From the NCBI GenBank assembly GCA_900755685.1, contig CAAEHI010000052.1:1-64000 (forward strand): a stretch of DNA of 64,000 nucleotides. The letters are read 5' to 3'. The notes below the pieces were generated by a model. It was not told the DNA's origin. It did not search any database and saw only the letters and a list, made by a program, of their open reading frames with translations. This DNA is from an uncultured Collinsella sp. (GTDB taxonomy: Bacteria > Actinomycetota > Coriobacteriia > Coriobacteriales > Coriobacteriaceae). Each line of letters starts with the position of its first letter. Position 1 is the stretch's first letter. A program made the translations under genes and the position numbers. Of the stretch, positions 19,390 to 28,097 are shown one piece after another.

Positions 19390-20346
19390 GTGAACAACTT
19401 TCTACGTTTGATTGGAAGGCGTCTCGTGGCGCTGCCGATCATGGCATTGGGCGTCACCGTCCTGGTGTTCTTCCTTATGTCGTTCTCCAAGACCGACCCC
19501 GCCTATACGGCGTTGGGTGACGGTGCCTCGCCCGAGGCGGTTGCCGAGTACCATGAGAAGTATGGTCTGGACGACCCCTGGCCCGTGCGCTACGTGCGCT
19601 ACATGGGCGATCTGATCCATGGTGACATGGGCACCTATGGTGCTGCTCGCAACTCCGTTGCCAAGCGCATCTCCACGGCCCTGCCCGTCACGATGCAGCT
19701 GACCTTCATCGGTCTTGCCATCGGCGCGGTCGTCTCGTTTTTGCTCGGCGTCATCGCGGCACTGTATCGCGATAAATGGCCGGACCAAGTGATCCGCGTT
19801 TTCTCCATCGCCGGCTTGGCAACCCCGTCGTTCTGGCTTGCCGTTCTGTTGATTCTGCTGTTCTCTTCCTACCTTAAGGTGCTCCCGGCGTCCGGTGCTC
19901 TGCCTCACTTCACCACCAACCCGGCTGGCTATCTGGGACGTATGATCATGCCCGCTATCGCTCTGGCATTCCCGCTGACGGGCCAGATGACTCGTATCGT
20001 GCGTACGGCCATGGTTGAGGAGCTCGATAAGGACTATGTCCGTATGGCTCGCGGCGCCGGCGTTCCCGAGAAGGTCGTCGTCGGCATCAACGTTCTTCGC
20101 AACGCGCTGATCACCCCGGTCACCACCCTCGGTCTTAAGATCGGTTACCTTATGGGCGGCGCCGTCGTCATCGAGGTCATCTTCAACCTCCCCGGCATGG
20201 GTACTGCGATTCTGCAGGGCGTTCAGGGCAACGAGGCGAACCTGGTTCAGGGCGTCGTCATCGTCGTTGCTCTTGCCTTCATCATCATCAACATCGTGGT
20301 TGACATGCTCTACCTGCTCATCAACCCGCGCATCAGGACGGTGTAG
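19390..20346 (+). CDS. ABC transporter permease (DppB-like)
   Basis: A 318-residue inner-membrane subunit with six predicted helices of the BPD_transp_1 fold. An N-terminal helix (LVALPIMALGVTVLVFFLMSF) is followed by a periplasmic loop ending in GDMGTYG. The EAA cytoplasmic loop (VRMARGAGVPEKVVVGINVLRNALIT) contacts the ATPase. The start is GTG 19390, preceded by AAAGGGGAG. It pairs with the permease half of the next gene to form the membrane channel. Only 3 nt separate it from that gene. Confidence 0.92.
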   Translation: MNNFLRLIGRRLVALPIMALGVTVLVFFLMSFSKTDPAYTALGDGASPEAVAEYHEKYGLDDPWPVRYVRYMGDLIHGDMGTYGAARNSVAKRISTALPVTMQLTFIGLAIGAVVSFLLGVIAALYRDKWPDQVIRVFSIAGLATPSFWLAVLLILLFSSYLKVLPASGALPHFTTNPAGYLGRMIMPAIALAFPLTGQMTRIVRTAMVEELDKDYVRMARGAGVPEKVVVGINVLRNALITPVTTLGLKIGYLMGGAVVIEVIFNLPGMGTAILQGVQGNEANLVQGVVIVVALAFIIINIVVDMLYLLINPRIRTV

Positions 20347-20349
20347 ATT

Positions 20350-22365
20350 ATGGTAAAGATTCGAGAGAAGCAAACCGAGCAGCTCGAGAAAGCTGCCTCC
20401 AAGGGGCTCAAGCTCGGTGGCTGGAAGAAGATGACGCTGTCTTCTAAGATCGCCGCCGTCGTGCTGGTGCTGGTCGCCCTGACCGCGATTCTTGCTCCCT
20501 TGCTCGCCCCCTATAGCCCGGTCGAGATTTTCACTGCTCGCCAGGCTCCCGGCAATGGATTTATCTTCGGTACCGACGATAAGGGCCGCGACATTCTGTC
20601 GCGCATGCTTTACGGTGGCCGTTACTCGCTGATCATCGGCTTCGGTGCTACCGCCATGGCTCTGGTCTGCGGCTCGATTGTGGGTGCCCTCGCGGCTGTT
20701 TCGCGCAAGTCCGTTTCCGAGGCGATCATGCGCATCCTGGATATCATCATGTCCATCCCGGGCATTGCCCTCGCTGCCGTCTTCGTCTCCATCCTGGGCA
20801 ATTCCGTGCCGTCGATCATCTTCGCCATCGGCTTTATGTACACTCCGCAGATTGCCCGTATCGTGCGCGCCAACATCGTGTCCGAGTACGGTGAGGACTA
20901 TGTCCGCGCGGTCATCGTTTCCGGCGCCAAGGCTCCGTGGATTTTGATCAAGCATGTTCTGCGTAACTGCATCGCCCCGATCATGGTCTTTACCGTTACC
21001 CTGGTCGCCGACGCCATCATCTTCGAGGCCTCGCTGACCTTCATCGGCGCTGGTATCCAGGAGCCCACCGCTACCTGGGGCAACATCCTCGCCGACGCTC
21101 GCGGTGGCGTGCTTGCCGGCCGTTGGTGGCAGGCACTGTTCCCGGGCCTGGCCATCATGATCACCTGCCTGGCGCTCAACATCCTGTCCGAGGGCATTAC
21201 CGACGCCATGGCCGCTGCTCCCTCCGCCGCCCTGGATCCGACCGACTCCTCCAAGCGCCGCGAGGCCGACCTGCTCGTCTCCGACCCCGTTCGCGCCTAC
21301 AAGGAGCAGGCTCAGTCCCTGTCCGCCCGTCTTGGCGCTCTGCGTGATGTCGAACTCAAGCGTAACGACCGCCATGTGCCCGATGAGTCCGTCGAGCCGA
21401 TCCTTTCGGTCCGCGATTTCTGCATCCAGTTTGAGCACCACGGTGACATCAACGTCGTCGACCACGTCAACTTTGACGTCCGTCCCGGCCAGACCATGGG
21501 CCTGGTAGGCGAGTCCGGCTGCGGTAAGTCCATCACCACGCTGGCCATCATGGGCCTGACCGACGATGACGAGCATCTTTCCGGTGAGGTTCTCTGGGAG
21601 GGCCGCGACCTGCTCAAGATGAGCAAGAAGGAGTGGTTCGGCCTGCGCGGTACCGATATCGCCATGGTCTATCAGGACGCCCTGTCCTCGCTCAACCCCT
21701 CCATGCTCATTTCCGCCCAGATGAAGCAGCTCACCAAGCGTGGCGGCACCCGTAGCGCCGAGGAGCTCCTGGAGCTCGTGGGCCTCGACCCCAAGCGTAC
21801 GCTCGAGAGCTATCCGCATGAGCTTTCCGGTGGCCAGCGTCAGCGCGTTCTGATCGCTATGGCCCTTACCCGCGACCCCAAGCTGGTCATCTGCGACGAG
21901 CCCACGACCGCTCTGGACGTTACCGTCCAGAAGCAGGTCATCAAGCTGCTTAACGACCTTCAGGCCAAGCTCGGCTTTGCCATGATCTTCGTTTCGCACG
22001 ATCTGGCACTGGTCGCCGAGGTCGCTCATAACATCACGGTTATGTACGCCGGCCAGGTTATCGAGCAGGCGCCCACCAAGGAGCTGCTCACCAACCCGAT
22101 TCACGAGTACACCCGCGGCCTTCTGGGCTCCGTCCTGTCCATCGAGAGCGGTTCGGGCCGCCTGCACCAGGTGCCCGGTGCCGTTCCGAGCCCGCGCGAT
22201 TTCCCCAAGGGCGATCGCTTCGCGCCCCGCTCGAGCCATCCGCGCATTGGCCTGGACACCCGTCCGGTCTTCAAGCGCGTGCCCGGCACCGAGCACTTCT
22301 ATTCCGAGCTCCCCGATGAGGTGCTCAAGGCAAATGGTTTGACCCCTCACGCGGAGGTGATGTAG
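20350..22365 (+). CDS. Fused ABC permease (DppC-like) and ATP-binding protein (DppD-like)
   Basis: A 671-residue fusion. Residues 1-300 form a DppC-type permease (FGTDDKGRDILSRMLYGGRYS, EAA loop DYVRAVIVSGAKAPWILIKHVLRN). Residues about 345-671 form an ABC ATPase with Walker A GESGCGKS at about 387-394, signature LSGGQRQR near 492 and Walker B LVICDEPTTALD. The linker (about 300-345) is charged. The ATPase C-terminal extension lacks the Cys-rich tail usual in oligopeptide ATPases. Such permease-ATPase fusions occur in several SBP-5 importers. Start ATG 20350; its stop abuts the next start. Confidence 0.93.
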   Translation: MVKIREKQTEQLEKAASKGLKLGGWKKMTLSSKIAAVVLVLVALTAILAPLLAPYSPVEIFTARQAPGNGFIFGTDDKGRDILSRMLYGGRYSLIIGFGATAMALVCGSIVGALAAVSRKSVSEAIMRILDIIMSIPGIALAAVFVSILGNSVPSIIFAIGFMYTPQIARIVRANIVSEYGEDYVRAVIVSGAKAPWILIKHVLRNCIAPIMVFTVTLVADAIIFEASLTFIGAGIQEPTATWGNILADARGGVLAGRWWQALFPGLAIMITCLALNILSEGITDAMAAAPSAALDPTDSSKRREADLLVSDPVRAYKEQAQSLSARLGALRDVELKRNDRHVPDESVEPILSVRDFCIQFEHHGDINVVDHVNFDVRPGQTMGLVGESGCGKSITTLAIMGLTDDDEHLSGEVLWEGRDLLKMSKKEWFGLRGTDIAMVYQDALSSLNPSMLISAQMKQLTKRGGTRSAEELLELVGLDPKRTLESYPHELSGGQRQRVLIAMALTRDPKLVICDEPTTALDVTVQKQVIKLLNDLQAKLGFAMIFVSHDLALVAEVAHNITVMYAGQVIEQAPTKELLTNPIHEYTRGLLGSVLSIESGSGRLHQVPGAVPSPRDFPKGDRFAPRSSHPRIGLDTRPVFKRVPGTEHFYSELPDEVLKANGLTPHAEVM

Positions 22366-23193
22366 ATGAGCGAGACCGCAGTCAACGGCGTCGAGCCGAT
22401 CATCTTCCTTGATGACGTCCACGTCACCTTTAGGACCCGTACCGGCTCGATTCTGCACCCCAACCTGGTTCACGCCGTCCAGGGTGTAACGATTAAGCTC
22501 ATGCCCGGCCAGACGATCGGCATCGTCGGCGAGTCCGGTTGCGGAAAGTCCACCACCGCCAACGTCATGTGCGGCCTGCAGGCCCCCACGAGCGGCAAGG
22601 TCTACTTTAAGGGCAAGGACGTTACCAAGCGTACCGCCGAGGACCGTCGCCACATGGGCCGCGTCATCTCGGTCGTGTTCCAGAACCCGGCCACGGCGCT
22701 CAACCCCCGCATGGTCGTTCGCGAGCAACTGCTCGACCCCATGCGCGTCCACAACTTGGGTACCGAGGCCGAGCAGGAGAAGCGCGTCAAGGAGCTCTTG
22801 GAGCTTACCGGTCTGCCCAGCTCCGCCGCCGAGGTTCTTCCCGGCCAGCTTTCGGGCGGCCAGCGCCAGCGCGTCGCAATTGCCCGTGCTCTTTCGCTGA
22901 ACCCCGATGCCATCATCGCCGACGAGCCCACCTCGGCTCTGGACGTTTCGGTCCGCGCGCAGATTCTGAACCTGCTGACTGACCTTAAGAAGGAGCTCGG
23001 CCTGGCCATGGTGTTCATCAGCCATGACATCCAGACGGTCCGCTATATCTCTGACGACATCATCGTTATGAATGGTGGCAAGATCGTTGAGCAGGGCGAG
23101 GCCAAGCAGGTCTTCCAGCATCCCCAGGACCCCTACACCAAGATGCTGCTCGGCGCTGCGCCGTCGCTGCTGCACCCCAAGCTCGGCGAATAG
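22366..23193 (+). CDS. ABC transporter ATP-binding protein (DppF-like)
   Basis: The second, stand-alone ATPase (275 residues) of the importer. Walker A GESGCGKSTT is near residue 57, the Q-loop is VFQNPATALNP, the signature is LSGGQRQRVAIARAL and Walker B is IIADEPTSALD. It ends soon after the H-loop (ISHDIQTV) and has no oligopeptide C-terminal domain, so it is shorter than most DppF proteins (about 320). ATG 22366 directly follows the TAG of the fusion gene. With its partner it powers uptake of the substrate bound by the 17621 lipoprotein. Confidence 0.92.
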   Translation: MSETAVNGVEPIIFLDDVHVTFRTRTGSILHPNLVHAVQGVTIKLMPGQTIGIVGESGCGKSTTANVMCGLQAPTSGKVYFKGKDVTKRTAEDRRHMGRVISVVFQNPATALNPRMVVREQLLDPMRVHNLGTEAEQEKRVKELLELTGLPSSAAEVLPGQLSGGQRQRVAIARALSLNPDAIIADEPTSALDVSVRAQILNLLTDLKKELGLAMVFISHDIQTVRYISDDIIVMNGGKIVEQGEAKQVFQHPQDPYTKMLLGAAPSLLHPKLGE

Positions 23194-23209
23194 CCTCGCT
23201 TTCCCTCCC

Positions 23210-23237
23210 GTGCGCCCGGTTCCCTTGCCGGGCGCAC
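23210..23237 (+). terminator. Hairpin after the transporter genes
   Basis: GTGCGCCCGG (23210-23219) pairs perfectly with CCGGGCGCAC (23228-23237). No U-run follows, so it is likely an attenuator or mRNA stabiliser between transporter and enzyme genes. Confidence 0.5.
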
Positions 23238-23273
23238 CTCCGTTGCGATTTCGAAAGGTTGGGTTCACGAGCC

Positions 23274-24251
23274 ATGCCAAGTGCTCAGGAGCTACAACAT
23301 CAATTTGGTGAATATCGAGGCGCCATGCCCCGTCCATCAGATTTCGATCTCTTTTGGAAGGATCGCATGGCCGAGGCCGACGCCGTCGGGCTTGACTATG
23401 CGATCGACACGGCATCGGTCACCGATACCGCGACCTGCCAACTTTTCGACCTCTGGTATACCGGCATGTGTGGCGCTCGCCTGCATGCCAAGTACCTTAA
23501 ACCCGTCTCGGACGAGCCCGTGCCATTGGTGCTTCAGTTCCATGGGTATCCGGGTGCAAGCCGCAGCTGGTTTGAGCAGGCGTCGTTTGCGGGCATGGGC
23601 ATGGCACTCATCGCCCTCGACTGCCCCGGCCAAGGAGGTCCCTCCGAGGACATTGGTGGATTTGAGGGCACAACGGTTGCCGGGCATATCGTCGCCGGCA
23701 TCGACGGCGACCCGGCCAACCTCTACTATGTCCGCTTGCACCAAGATATTCGCATCCTGTGCCGTATTGTTCGCGAGCTCGAGGGCATCGATCTTTCTCG
23801 TGTGTTTGTGAACGGCGCGTCGCAGGGTGGTGGTTTGGGCATTGCGACCTGTGCGCTTAACAGCGAGCTTATCAATCGTGCCGCCATCCTCTATCCCTTC
23901 CTGTCAGATTTCCGCCTAGTCTGGGATTTGGATGCAGACGACATTGCCTACGAGGGCCTGCGCTATTGGTCTCGCTGGTTTGACGAGGACTCGACTCGTA
24001 TTGACGAAGCCTATGCCAAGCTGGCGTACTTCGATTCCAAGAACTTTGCCCCTATGGTCAAATGCCCTGTGCTGTTTGGCACCGGCACAGCCGATATCGT
24101 CTGCCCGCCAGCGACGCAGTTTGCGGTCTATAACAACCTGACCTGCGAAAAGCGTCATGAGTTCTTTGAAGGCTTTGGCCACGAGGAGATTCAGGATTTT
24201 GACGATCTGATCATTCCGTTTTTCTGCAAGGGAGGGGAGGCTCATGTCTAA
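23274..24251 (+). CDS. CE7-like carbohydrate acetyl esterase, candidate sialate O-acetylesterase
   Basis: A 325-residue alpha/beta-hydrolase of the acetylxylan esterase/cephalosporin deacetylase (CE7) type. Visible are the oxyanion motif HGYPG (90-94), nucleophile elbow GASQGG with Ser183, Asp274 in GTADIVCPP and His303 in GFGHEE, a complete triad. No signal peptide, so it acts in the cytoplasm after uptake. Within this locus the simplest role is removal of O-acetyl groups from imported sialic acids (inference). ATG 23274 is used; TTG 23259 is an alternative because GAAAGG abuts it. It overlaps the next gene by 8 nt. Confidence 0.82.
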   Translation: MPSAQELQHQFGEYRGAMPRPSDFDLFWKDRMAEADAVGLDYAIDTASVTDTATCQLFDLWYTGMCGARLHAKYLKPVSDEPVPLVLQFHGYPGASRSWFEQASFAGMGMALIALDCPGQGGPSEDIGGFEGTTVAGHIVAGIDGDPANLYYVRLHQDIRILCRIVRELEGIDLSRVFVNGASQGGGLGIATCALNSELINRAAILYPFLSDFRLVWDLDADDIAYEGLRYWSRWFDEDSTRIDEAYAKLAYFDSKNFAPMVKCPVLFGTGTADIVCPPATQFAVYNNLTCEKRHEFFEGFGHEEIQDFDDLIIPFFCKGGEAHV

Positions 24252-25095
24252 GTGCGAGAGCAATGTTAATGAGCTGATTGTCCCCGGGCTCGTGGGAATT
24301 CCTGGAACGGTTTCGTCAAGGCTCGCAGAATATCGGGACTGGCGCGGTGATGTCCAAGCAGATGTTTCTGATTTAGAGACATGCGCTTCGAATCTTGAGA
24401 TTCAAGGCCTGGCCATTACGGCGATTGACTTTGTTAACCCCTGCGCCCGTTACTCGGAGGTCTCCTTTGAGCTCGGTGACGATGCGATTCACGCTCGTTT
24501 GATCGAGCCTGTCGGTCGTGCCCGAGTATCTGAGCGCGTGCCGCTGTGCCTGATGTTCCACGACATAGATCGGCCTGTGCGCGGCTGGCATCACATGACG
24601 AGATTTGCCGCCATGGGGTATGCCGTCCTCGCGCTGGATGACGATGTTGCTGGTGCGGACGACCTGCAGCGGGGGATTTCTTCGCCCGCTTTTGTCGAGC
24701 GCGTCCGTTGGGGTTGCGCGCTGGCGAAGGTGGCGCGCAATCTTGATGGCATGGACCCCGACCGCATCTTTGCATGGGGCGAGGGCCTTGGTGGCGGTGT
24801 CGCTTTGGCGGTCTCCGCCTTGGATAAGTGTGGCCTTGCCTGCACGGCGGTTGCCAATCCGCTTCCTGGCGGCCTCGAGGCGCTGTCGTCTCGGGTGCGC
24901 GGATCGGTGCTCATGGGCACATCGCTCATGGATGCCGCGAGCGATCCCAAGGATCAGTTTGCCGTATTCAACGGTCTTGAGTGTGACCGGAGGCATATCA
25001 TCTATGCCAAATACGCTCACGAGCGCATCAATGCGTTCGAAAACGAAGTCGTCGACTTTTTTAACCAAACGTTCTACTCGTGTTCTTTGGCCTAG
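24244..25095 (+). CDS. CE7-like alpha/beta-hydrolase paralogue lacking the catalytic serine
   Basis: A 283-residue relative of the preceding esterase. Shared blocks include the DxxDRIFAWGEGLGGGVALAV elbow region, DPKDQFAVFNGLECDRRH and a late His (KYAHERIN, His259). However, the nucleophile position in G-x-S-x-G-G is Gly181 (sequence GEGLGG), so it should not form an acyl-enzyme. The N-terminal half is shortened and diverged. It overlaps the active copy by 8 nt, so the two are probably made together. It may be a binding or regulatory partner, or a decaying duplicate; the intact frame favours function. Confidence 0.75.
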   Translation: MSKCESNVNELIVPGLVGIPGTVSSRLAEYRDWRGDVQADVSDLETCASNLEIQGLAITAIDFVNPCARYSEVSFELGDDAIHARLIEPVGRARVSERVPLCLMFHDIDRPVRGWHHMTRFAAMGYAVLALDDDVAGADDLQRGISSPAFVERVRWGCALAKVARNLDGMDPDRIFAWGEGLGGGVALAVSALDKCGLACTAVANPLPGGLEALSSRVRGSVLMGTSLMDAASDPKDQFAVFNGLECDRRHIIYAKYAHERINAFENEVVDFFNQTFYSCSLA

Positions 25096-25163
25096 ACGGC
25101 CTGGACACTGCCAACAAGAGTGGGCGGCATAGGGCTGCCCACCAGACAACTAAGGAGATTCTT

Positions 25164-26084
25164 GTGGCAACTCAGAAATTCACCGGCGTTATCCCTCCCG
25201 TCGTTGTTCCCGATACCGAAGACCACCAGCTCGATGTTGCCTCCTTTGAGCGCAGCATCAACCGCATGATCGATGCCGGCGTCGATGGCTTGTTCTTCCT
25301 GGGCTCCTCGGGCGAGGTCGTCTTCTCCACCGACGAGCGTCGCCGTCAGATCATCTCCGAGGCCGTCCGTATCGTCGACCACCGCGTTCCCGTTCTGGTC
25401 GGCATCATCGACACCGAGACCGAGCGCATGATCGAGCACGGTAAGGTCGCTCAGGAGCTGGGCGCCGATGCGCTTGTCGCCACCTGCCCGTTCTATGCCC
25501 TGCAGGGCATGACCGAGGTCGAGGAGCACTTCCGCATCCTGCACGAGGAGCTCGACCTGCCCATCTTTGCCTATGACATTCCCGTCTGCGTTCATACCAA
25601 GCTCCCTTGGAAGCTCCTTGCCAAGCTCGGCGCCGAGGGCGTTCTGGCCGGCGTCAAGGATTCCTCGGGTGATGACATCTCGTTCCGCTACCTCGTTCAG
25701 GAGAACGAGAAGAACGGCCATCCGATGAGCATCCTCACCGGTCACGAGGTTGTTGTCGACGGCGCCTACCTCGGTGGCGCCGACGGTTCCGTTCCGGGTC
25801 TCGCCAACGTTGAGCCCGAGGGCTACGTGCGTCAGTGGAAGGCCGCTCAGGCTGGTGACTGGGCTACCGTCAAGGCCGAGCAGGATCGCCTCAATGAGAT
25901 TTCGCACATTTGGGATGTCACCTCGGGCGTCCAGGGCTATGCCGGTGGCGTCGGCGCCTTCAAGACCGCTATGAACCTCATGGGCATCTTCGACAGCCCG
26001 ACCATGCCGCGCCCGGTGAAGGCCATGACCGGCGAGAACGTCGAGGCGATTAAGAAGGTCCTCCAGGACAACGGTCTCCTGTAA
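25164..26084 (+). CDS. N-acetylneuraminate lyase-like enzyme (DHDPS/NAL family)
   Basis: A 306-residue class I aldolase of the DapA/NanA superfamily, predicted to split a sialic acid into ManNAc and pyruvate. GSSGE lies at 47-51, the catalytic Tyr137 is in FAYDIP and the Schiff-base Lys165 is in GVKDSSGD; these positions coincide with those of E. coli NanA. The substrate call rests on context (NanE, ROK kinase, SBP-5 transporter), since DHDPS-family members also cleave other keto-sugar acids. GTG 25164 is chosen because TAAGGAG lies 6 nt upstream; an earlier in-frame ATG inside the preceding gene has no RBS. Confidence 0.85.
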   Translation: MATQKFTGVIPPVVVPDTEDHQLDVASFERSINRMIDAGVDGLFFLGSSGEVVFSTDERRRQIISEAVRIVDHRVPVLVGIIDTETERMIEHGKVAQELGADALVATCPFYALQGMTEVEEHFRILHEELDLPIFAYDIPVCVHTKLPWKLLAKLGAEGVLAGVKDSSGDDISFRYLVQENEKNGHPMSILTGHEVVVDGAYLGGADGSVPGLANVEPEGYVRQWKAAQAGDWATVKAEQDRLNEISHIWDVTSGVQGYAGGVGAFKTAMNLMGIFDSPTMPRPVKAMTGENVEAIKKVLQDNGLL

Positions 26085-26090
26085 AGCTTC

Positions 26091-26180
26091 CCCAGGCACC
26101 CGATCTTGGGGCTCAAGTGGTCGGGCGTGACCCATTAGGTCAACGCCCGACCACTTTCACCCCAACCTCGGGCACCTGGG
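26091..26180. repeat. Long 90-nt intergenic palindrome after the lyase gene
   Basis: CCCAGG at 26091 pairs with CCTGGG ending at 26180. Stepwise inside are CCCGA/TCGGG, TTGGGG/CCCCAA, and a perfect 14-bp stem (26115-26128 with 26143-26156) capped by GACC/GGTC. There is no U-run. It lies 7 nt after the stop and 74 nt before the next start, so it would fold at the mRNA 3' end as an RNase barrier or attenuator. Confidence 0.8.
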
Positions 26181-26254
26181 AAACCTTTACTGAGTTGCGG
26201 CGATAACACCGCCTTCATTTCCTGTAGTTGTTTTTATCTCCTAAGGAGAGCGAC

Positions 26255-27220
26255 ATGGAGAACAAGTACATTTGCTCCGTTGATATCGGCGGCACCAAGA
26301 TTGCGACCGCCATTATGGAGTACCCGGCTGACGGTAGCGTGCCTCATCCCGTTTTTGAGGCCGAGGTTCCCACCGAGGCCCAAGAGGGCGGCGAGGCCGT
26401 CTTCCAGCGTATCGAGGCGTCCATCAAGGCTGCTCTCGAGGCGAATCCCGATGTCGAGGTCCTTGGCGTCGGTATCGGTGCTGCCGGCGTCGTCGATCCC
26501 AAGACGGGCGCCATCGCGTATGCCAACGAGATCATGCCCGGCTGGTCCGGCGTCCAGTTGGGGCCGCGTCTGCGCGAGGACCTCGGTCTTCCCGTTGCCG
26601 TTGTAGGCGACGTGCAGGCTCATGCTCTGGGCGAGGCCCACTGGGGCGTCGGCAAGGGCAAGTTCTCCATCTTGTGTCTTGGCATCGGTACGGGCATCGG
26701 CGGCGCATATGTCGAGAACGGCCGCGTGATGCAGGGCTTCCATGGTGCTGCCGGTCATATGGGCCACATCGAGTGCTCGGCTGCCGCCGGCATTCCCTGC
26801 GCCTGCGGGCGTTCCGGCCATCTGGAGTCGGTTGCTTCGGGCACTTCCATTGGTCGTATGTACGATGAGCGCTTTGGTCGCGTCGACCCCAGCCGTCCTT
26901 CGGTCGGTCGCGATGTGAACGACCTGTGCCGTGCGGGCGACGCAAAGGCGACCGAGGTCATCCATGACGCCGGCTTTGCGCTGGGTGCCAGCTTGGGCTC
27001 GCTCGCTAACATCCTGGACCCTGAGGTCATCGTGCTTTCGGGTGGCGTGATTCACCAAGGTCCCGATTGGCGTTCGCAGACGTGGAAGGATTCGGTGCAC
27101 GAGGGCTATGCCAGCCAGGCGCTCGATCCGCTTCAGGACACGCCGATCCTCATCGGTTCTCTGGAGGGCGATGCTCCGCTCATCGGTGCCGCCGAACACC
27201 TTCTTGCTTCGTTGAAGTAA
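26255..27220 (+). CDS. nanK: ROK-family kinase, probable N-acetylmannosamine kinase
   Basis: A 321-residue sugar kinase. The phosphate-binding motif DIGGTKIA opens it; GVGIGAAGVVD, the second glycine-rich loop LGIGTGIGGAYV and the ROK signature region GHMGHIE follow. The zinc motif reads CACGRSGH, with His where CXCGXXGC normally has the third Cys; His could still bind zinc. The product would phosphorylate ManNAc at C6 before NanE. ATG 26255 follows AAGGAGA; the longer ORF start is unsupported. Specificity for ManNAc is inferred from the NanA-like and NanE neighbours; a glucose or other hexosamine kinase cannot be excluded. Confidence 0.8.
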   Translation: MENKYICSVDIGGTKIATAIMEYPADGSVPHPVFEAEVPTEAQEGGEAVFQRIEASIKAALEANPDVEVLGVGIGAAGVVDPKTGAIAYANEIMPGWSGVQLGPRLREDLGLPVAVVGDVQAHALGEAHWGVGKGKFSILCLGIGTGIGGAYVENGRVMQGFHGAAGHMGHIECSAAAGIPCACGRSGHLESVASGTSIGRMYDERFGRVDPSRPSVGRDVNDLCRAGDAKATEVIHDAGFALGASLGSLANILDPEVIVLSGGVIHQGPDWRSQTWKDSVHEGYASQALDPLQDTPILIGSLEGDAPLIGAAEHLLASLK

Positions 27221-27237
27221 ACATAACTACCAAGTGT

Positions 27238-27341
27238 GCCTTCTGAGGTGCCGCAGATTGACGTGAAAGAGGAGCGAAGCGTACTTCGGTACGCGAGCGA
27301 CGGTTTGAACGTCAAGGTGCGGCGTCTCAGAAGGCTGTTTT
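27238..27341. repeat. Long composite hairpin between the ROK kinase and nanE
   Basis: Nested perfect arms: GCCTTCTGAG/CTCAGAAGGC (27238-27247 with 27326-27335), GCCGCA/TGCGGC (27250-27255 with 27318-27323) and TTGACGT/ACGTCAA (27258-27264 with 27309-27315). An apical GCGTAC-TTCG-GTACGC hairpin lies at 27279-27294. TGTTTT follows on the plus strand. It resembles a mobile-type palindromic repeat that can also act as a terminator. Confidence 0.8.
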
Positions 27342-27359
27342 GAGAAAGGTTGCAGCCTT

Positions 27360-28046
27360 ATGACCGTCGATCCTTTGATTCAATCCCTGAAGGGCAAGCT
27401 CGTCGTGAGCGTTCAGGCGTATATGGGCGAGCCGCTTCGTACGCCCGAGACCATGGCGCAAATGTCTCGCGCTTGCGAGCTCGGCGGCGCCGCCGCCATT
27501 CGCTGCCAGGGCCTTGCCGACATTGCCGCCATTAAGGGTCGCTGTGAGGTTCCCGTCATCGGCCTGTGGAAGGATGGGCACGAGGGCGTTTACATCACGC
27601 CGACGCTGCGCCACGCTCGCGCCTGCGTTGCTGCGGGTGCCGATATCGTGGCGATCGACGCCACCGATCGTCCGCGTCCCGATGGCAAGACCGTCGAAGA
27701 TACTTTCCGTCCGCTGCACGAGGAGGGCGTGCTCCTGATGGCCGACTGTGCCACCATCGAGGATATTCGTCGTGCTGTCGACATGGGCTTCGACCTGGTG
27801 TCCACCACGCTGTCTCATGGTGTTGCCGCCATCGACTGCACCATGGCCGATGGCCCCGATCTGCCGCTCCTGCGTCAGGCGACCGAGGAATTCCCCGGCC
27901 TTCCCATCATTTGCGAGGGTCGCGTGCATACGCCCGAGGAGGCTCGCGCCGCGATCGATGCTGGCGCCTGGGCCGTTGTCGTCGGCACCGCCATCACGCA
28001 CCCCACGAGTATTACGAGTTGGTTCAAGGCTGCGCTTGAGGCGTAA
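27360..28046 (+). CDS. nanE: N-acetylmannosamine-6-phosphate 2-epimerase
   Basis: Converts ManNAc-6-P to GlcNAc-6-P, the last dedicated step of sialate breakdown. The 228-residue (beta/alpha)8 protein has the NanE hallmarks: SVQAYMGEPLRTPE at the N-terminus, AIRCQG, IGLWKDGHEGVYITPT with the catalytic Lys, ADIVAIDATDRPRP, MADCAT and the phosphate-binding ICEGRVHTPEEA...VVVGTAITHP. The length is as in other NanE proteins. It lies 24 nt downstream of a large composite hairpin and may have its own RBS (GAAAGG). NanE is the firmest anchor for reading the locus as sialate catabolism. Confidence 0.93.
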   Translation: MTVDPLIQSLKGKLVVSVQAYMGEPLRTPETMAQMSRACELGGAAAIRCQGLADIAAIKGRCEVPVIGLWKDGHEGVYITPTLRHARACVAAGADIVAIDATDRPRPDGKTVEDTFRPLHEEGVLLMADCATIEDIRRAVDMGFDLVSTTLSHGVAAIDCTMADGPDLPLLRQATEEFPGLPIICEGRVHTPEEARAAIDAGAWAVVVGTAITHPTSITSWFKAALEA

Positions 28047-28097
28047 GACAGGCCTCGTATCCGCTCGGGGCGGTATACTCAATATAGGCAATTGACC

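Noticed and set aside
19402..23415. Very long open frame (over 1,300 codons) on the minus strand opposite the sialate transporter genes
   Set aside because: It runs antisense to four well-supported ABC genes and is explained by their C/G-ending codons; its translation shows no domain and crosses several gene boundaries.
24244..25095. Treating the second CE7-like gene as a pseudogene
   Set aside because: The frame is intact, coupled to its neighbour and of sensible length; only the nucleophile is missing, so a retained non-catalytic protein is at least as likely.
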